The notes under the pieces were generated by a model. The model made no database searches and was not told the origin of the DNA. It saw only the letters and a program-made list of their open reading frames with translations. Both the position numbers and the translations under genes were made by a program. From Chromatiaceae bacterium (lineage in GTDB: Bacteria; Pseudomonadota; Gammaproteobacteria; Chromatiales; Chromatiaceae): a DNA stretch of 6,337 bases. The stretch covers positions 1 to 6,337 of the forward strand of contig DTXR01000245.1 of the NCBI GenBank assembly GCA_012962365.1, given 5' to 3'. Positions 4,416 to 6,337 of the stretch are shown piece by piece (within the stretch, counting starts at the first letter, position 1; each line of letters starts with the position of its first letter).

Positions 4416-6337
4416 ATGAGAAACAAAAAAACCGTTTTTTCGGGGGCAGATCTGTCCCTTTCACGTCGCCGCTTTGTGCAAGGTATGGCCATGGGAGGTA
4501 TTGCCGCCGGCATGGGGCTGACATCGCGGGCATTGTGGGCCAATACCAGTCAGCAGCAGAAAATACCTACCCTTGCAGGTAAGGATTTTGAGCTGGCGAT
4601 CTCCGAGCAGGTGGTCAATTTTACCGGAACGCCACGTATTGCCACCACGGTCAATGGTTCCCTTCCTGCGCCGATTCTGCGCTGGAAGGAGGGGGATACT
4701 GTTACCCTGCGGGTGAAGAACAATCTGCCGGAAAGCAGCTCCATTCACTGGCATGGCATTATCCTGCCCAGCAGTCAGGATGGCGTACCCAATATCTCGG
4801 ATGGCTTTTCCGGCATCGCGCCGGGTGCGACCCATGAATACCGCTTCAAGCTTGTTCAGAGCGGTACCTATTGGTATCACAGTCATTCCGGCTTTCAGGA
4901 GCAGACCGGGTTGTATGGTCCTATCATTGTGGACCCTATCGAACCCGAACCCTTTGCCTATGATCGTGACTATGTGGTGATGCTTTCTGACTGGACCGAT
5001 GAAGATCCCACAGTGGTCTATGCCAAGCTGAAGAAGCTCAGTCACTACTATAACTTCAATGAACGCACCCACAAGGATCTGATGAAAGATCTGAAAGAAA
5101 AGGGTCTGGCCCGCACCTGGTCTGAACGCAAAATGTGGATGCAGATGCGTATGAGCCAACGAGATTTGGCGGATGTTACCGGATATACCTATACCTATTT
5201 GATGAATGGACAGCCCCCGGCTGATGGCTGGATGGGTGTGTTTCGCAAGGGCGAAAAGATTCTCCTGCGTTTCATCAATGGTTCGGCCATGAGTTTCTTC
5301 GATGTGCGCATCCCGGGTCTGAAAATGACTGTGGTGGCTGCTGACGGGCAATACGTCCAGCCGGTGTCCGTGGATGAGTTCCGTATTGGTGTGGCTGAAA
5401 CTTACGATGTCATCGTCGAACCGGATGACAGTGCCTATTCGATTTTTGCCCAATCCAATGATCGCTCGGGTTACGCCAGAGGTACTTTGACGCCTGATCC
5501 TGCCATGACCGCCGAGGTGCCTGCCATGGATCCTGTGCCCAACCTGACCCATGCCGATATGGGGATGGATATGAGTGCTATGGACCATAGCATGCATGAT
5601 ATGGGAGGTGGCAATATGCAGGGTATGGATCATAGCCAACACGAGATGGGTGGCATGGATCATAGCAAGATGGCGATGGGTGGCATGGCCATGAAGGGCA
5701 TGGATCATAGTCAACATGACATGGGTGGCATGGATCACAGCAACATGGCAATGGGCAGCATGGATATGAAGGGGATGGATCACAGCAAGATGCCAATGAA
5801 TGGCATGGACCATAGCCAACACCAGATGCCTGATGCCGGGAAGCCGACACATCCATCAGACTTCAGCAGCGGAAAAGTGGTTCATGCGCCTACAGAGTAC
5901 GGTCCTCATGTGGATATGCGCTCGGAAGCACCGCAGTATCGCCTCAGTGATCCCGGCGTGGGGTTGCGAAACAACGGCAGGCGGGTTTTGACTTATGCAG
6001 ACCTCAAGAGCCTGCATGGCACGCATGACCCTCGGGAACCCGATCGCGAAATTCAGTTGCATCTTACCGGTAATATGAGTCGCTATATGTGGTCGGTGAA
6101 CGGTGTGAAATTTGCTAATGCCGAACCGCTGCGCTGGAAAATGGGTGAGCGGCTGCGTATCACTTTCGTCAATGACACCATGATGAACCACCCCATGCAC
6201 CTGCATGGCATGTGGAGCGATATGGAGTCGGCGAACGGTGAAGTGATTGCGCGTCGACACACCATCAGTGTGCAGCCTGCACAACGGGTGAGCTTTCGTG
6301 TTACCGCCGATGCCCTGGGCAACTGGGCCTGGCACTG
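4416..6337 (+). CDS. copA: Copper resistance multicopper oxidase CopA/PcoA (3'-truncated)
   Basis: Periplasmic multicopper oxidase of the plasmid-type copper resistance family (not the P-type ATPase also called CopA); it is thought to oxidise Cu(I) and store copper. A Tat signal, S16-RRRFVQG, precedes a hydrophobic stretch (24-35), with cleavage near A42. Cupredoxin domain 1 carries the trinuclear-site motifs HWHG (111-114) and WYHSHSGFQEQ (H155, H157). A middle domain (about 175-365) includes YTYLMNG and FRIGVAETYDVIVEP. A Met/His-rich insert spans 382-471, and the last domain has HPMHLHG (H592, H595, H597). The window ends after GNWAWH (H640) and two bases of the next codon, TG-, expected to be the Cys of HCHLLYHMEAGM. 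Only a few tens of residues are missing. With the long insert it exceeds many relatives. copB is the likely next gene. Confidence 0.95.
   Translation, partial: MRNKKTVFSGADLSLSRRRFVQGMAMGGIAAGMGLTSRALWANTSQQQKIPTLAGKDFELAISEQVVNFTGTPRIATTVNGSLPAPILRWKEGDTVTLRVKNNLPESSSIHWHGIILPSSQDGVPNISDGFSGIAPGATHEYRFKLVQSGTYWYHSHSGFQEQTGLYGPIIVDPIEPEPFAYDRDYVVMLSDWTDEDPTVVYAKLKKLSHYYNFNERTHKDLMKDLKEKGLARTWSERKMWMQMRMSQRDLADVTGYTYTYLMNGQPPADGWMGVFRKGEKILLRFINGSAMSFFDVRIPGLKMTVVAADGQYVQPVSVDEFRIGVAETYDVIVEPDDSAYSIFAQSNDRSGYARGTLTPDPAMTAEVPAMDPVPNLTHADMGMDMSAMDHSMHDMGGGNMQGMDHSQHEMGGMDHSKMAMGGMAMKGMDHSQHDMGGMDHSNMAMGSMDMKGMDHSKMPMNGMDHSQHQMPDAGKPTHPSDFSSGKVVHAPTEYGPHVDMRSEAPQYRLSDPGVGLRNNGRRVLTYADLKSLHGTHDPREPDREIQLHLTGNMSRYMWSVNGVKFANAEPLRWKMGERLRITFVNDTMMNHPMHLHGMWSDMESANGEVIARRHTISVQPAQRVSFRVTADALGNWAWH
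5559..5828 (+). repeat. Met/His-rich repeat region within copA
   Basis: Residues 382-471 of CopA contain 26 Met and 11 His in 90 residues. The unit MDHS occurs seven times, in variants MDHSQH and MDHSxMxM. CopA/PcoA proteins generally carry such a segment in this place, thought to bind several Cu(I) ions by thioether sulfur; this one is long. The opposite strand is open over the whole stretch only because ATG, CAT and GAT read as non-stop codons in reverse. Confidence 0.85.
5622..5771 (+). repeat. Two tandem 75-bp units in copA
   Basis: The segments 5622-5696 and 5697-5771 are consecutive 25-codon copies starting G-M-D-H-S-Q-H and ending M-x-M-K. I count 64 of 75 identical bases and 21 of 25 identical residues. 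Most changes are silent or exchange residues between the metal ligands, and every Met and His is kept. This points to a past duplication held under selection. A partial third copy (GMDHSKMPMNGMDHSQH) follows. Confidence 0.8.

Noticed and set aside
4176..4582. Two short plus-strand frames across the copL-copA gap
   Set aside because: They overlap copL and copA in other frames, have no ribosome site, and their sequences show no family pattern.
4461..5852. A 463-codon open frame on the minus strand, His-rich in its first part
   Set aside because: It lies entirely antisense to copA, whose Tat signal, domains and copper motifs are unmistakable. The His-rich part is the mirror of the ATG/CAT/GAT codons in the Met-rich repeat.
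5856..6335. 159-codon minus-strand frame at the right end
   Set aside because: Antisense to the conserved last cupredoxin domain of CopA, including HPMHLHG; a shadow frame.

Overview
This 6.3 kb window is a copper-response locus with all genes on the + strand. From left to right it holds a gene-free regulatory region, a membrane sensor histidine kinase, a sigma-54-dependent response regulator of the NtrC class, a small secreted cysteine-rich protein of the CopL type, and the 5' part (640 codons) of a CopA/PcoA-type multicopper oxidase that runs off the right edge. Moderate GC, strong Shine-Dalgarno sites, the Tat-exported CopA type and the CopL-CopA order suggest a Gammaproteobacterium. The sequence does not support a genus; sulfur-oxidising or marine groups are only a guess.

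Bases 1-685 contain no recognisable gene. They hold a good sigma-70 promoter (391-420), a TGACA-N3-TGTCA palindrome on its -35 box, an imperfect sigma-54-like site (287-303) and a leader of about 260 nt with an 8-bp stem-loop. The kinase (686-2539) and regulator (2536-3885) overlap by 4 bp and are surely co-transcribed. The kinase has two membrane segments around a periplasmic domain with a CxxCH heme-c-type motif, then HAMP, a cysteine-rich PAS domain, HisKA and HATPase. The regulator has an intact receiver, an AAA+ domain with GAFTGA, and a Fis-type helix-turn-helix.

The 57-bp gap before the CopL-like gene is dense with possible control sites: a GG-N10-GC sigma-54 core at the regulator's stop codon, a sigma-70-like promoter, and a 15/19 match to the Fur box. 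A further 98-bp gap, with a small hairpin followed by a T-rich run, separates copL from copA.

Proposed working model (inference): the kinase reads a periplasmic signal (copper, or the redox or heme state of its CxxCH domain) and phosphorylates the regulator. The regulator activates sigma-54 promoters, perhaps the one before copL-copA. CopL and CopA then act in the periplasm, CopA binding and oxidising Cu(I). An NtrC-class system in the place usually held by an OmpR-class CopRS/CusRS pair, a CxxCH sensor and a possible Fur site are the unusual points.
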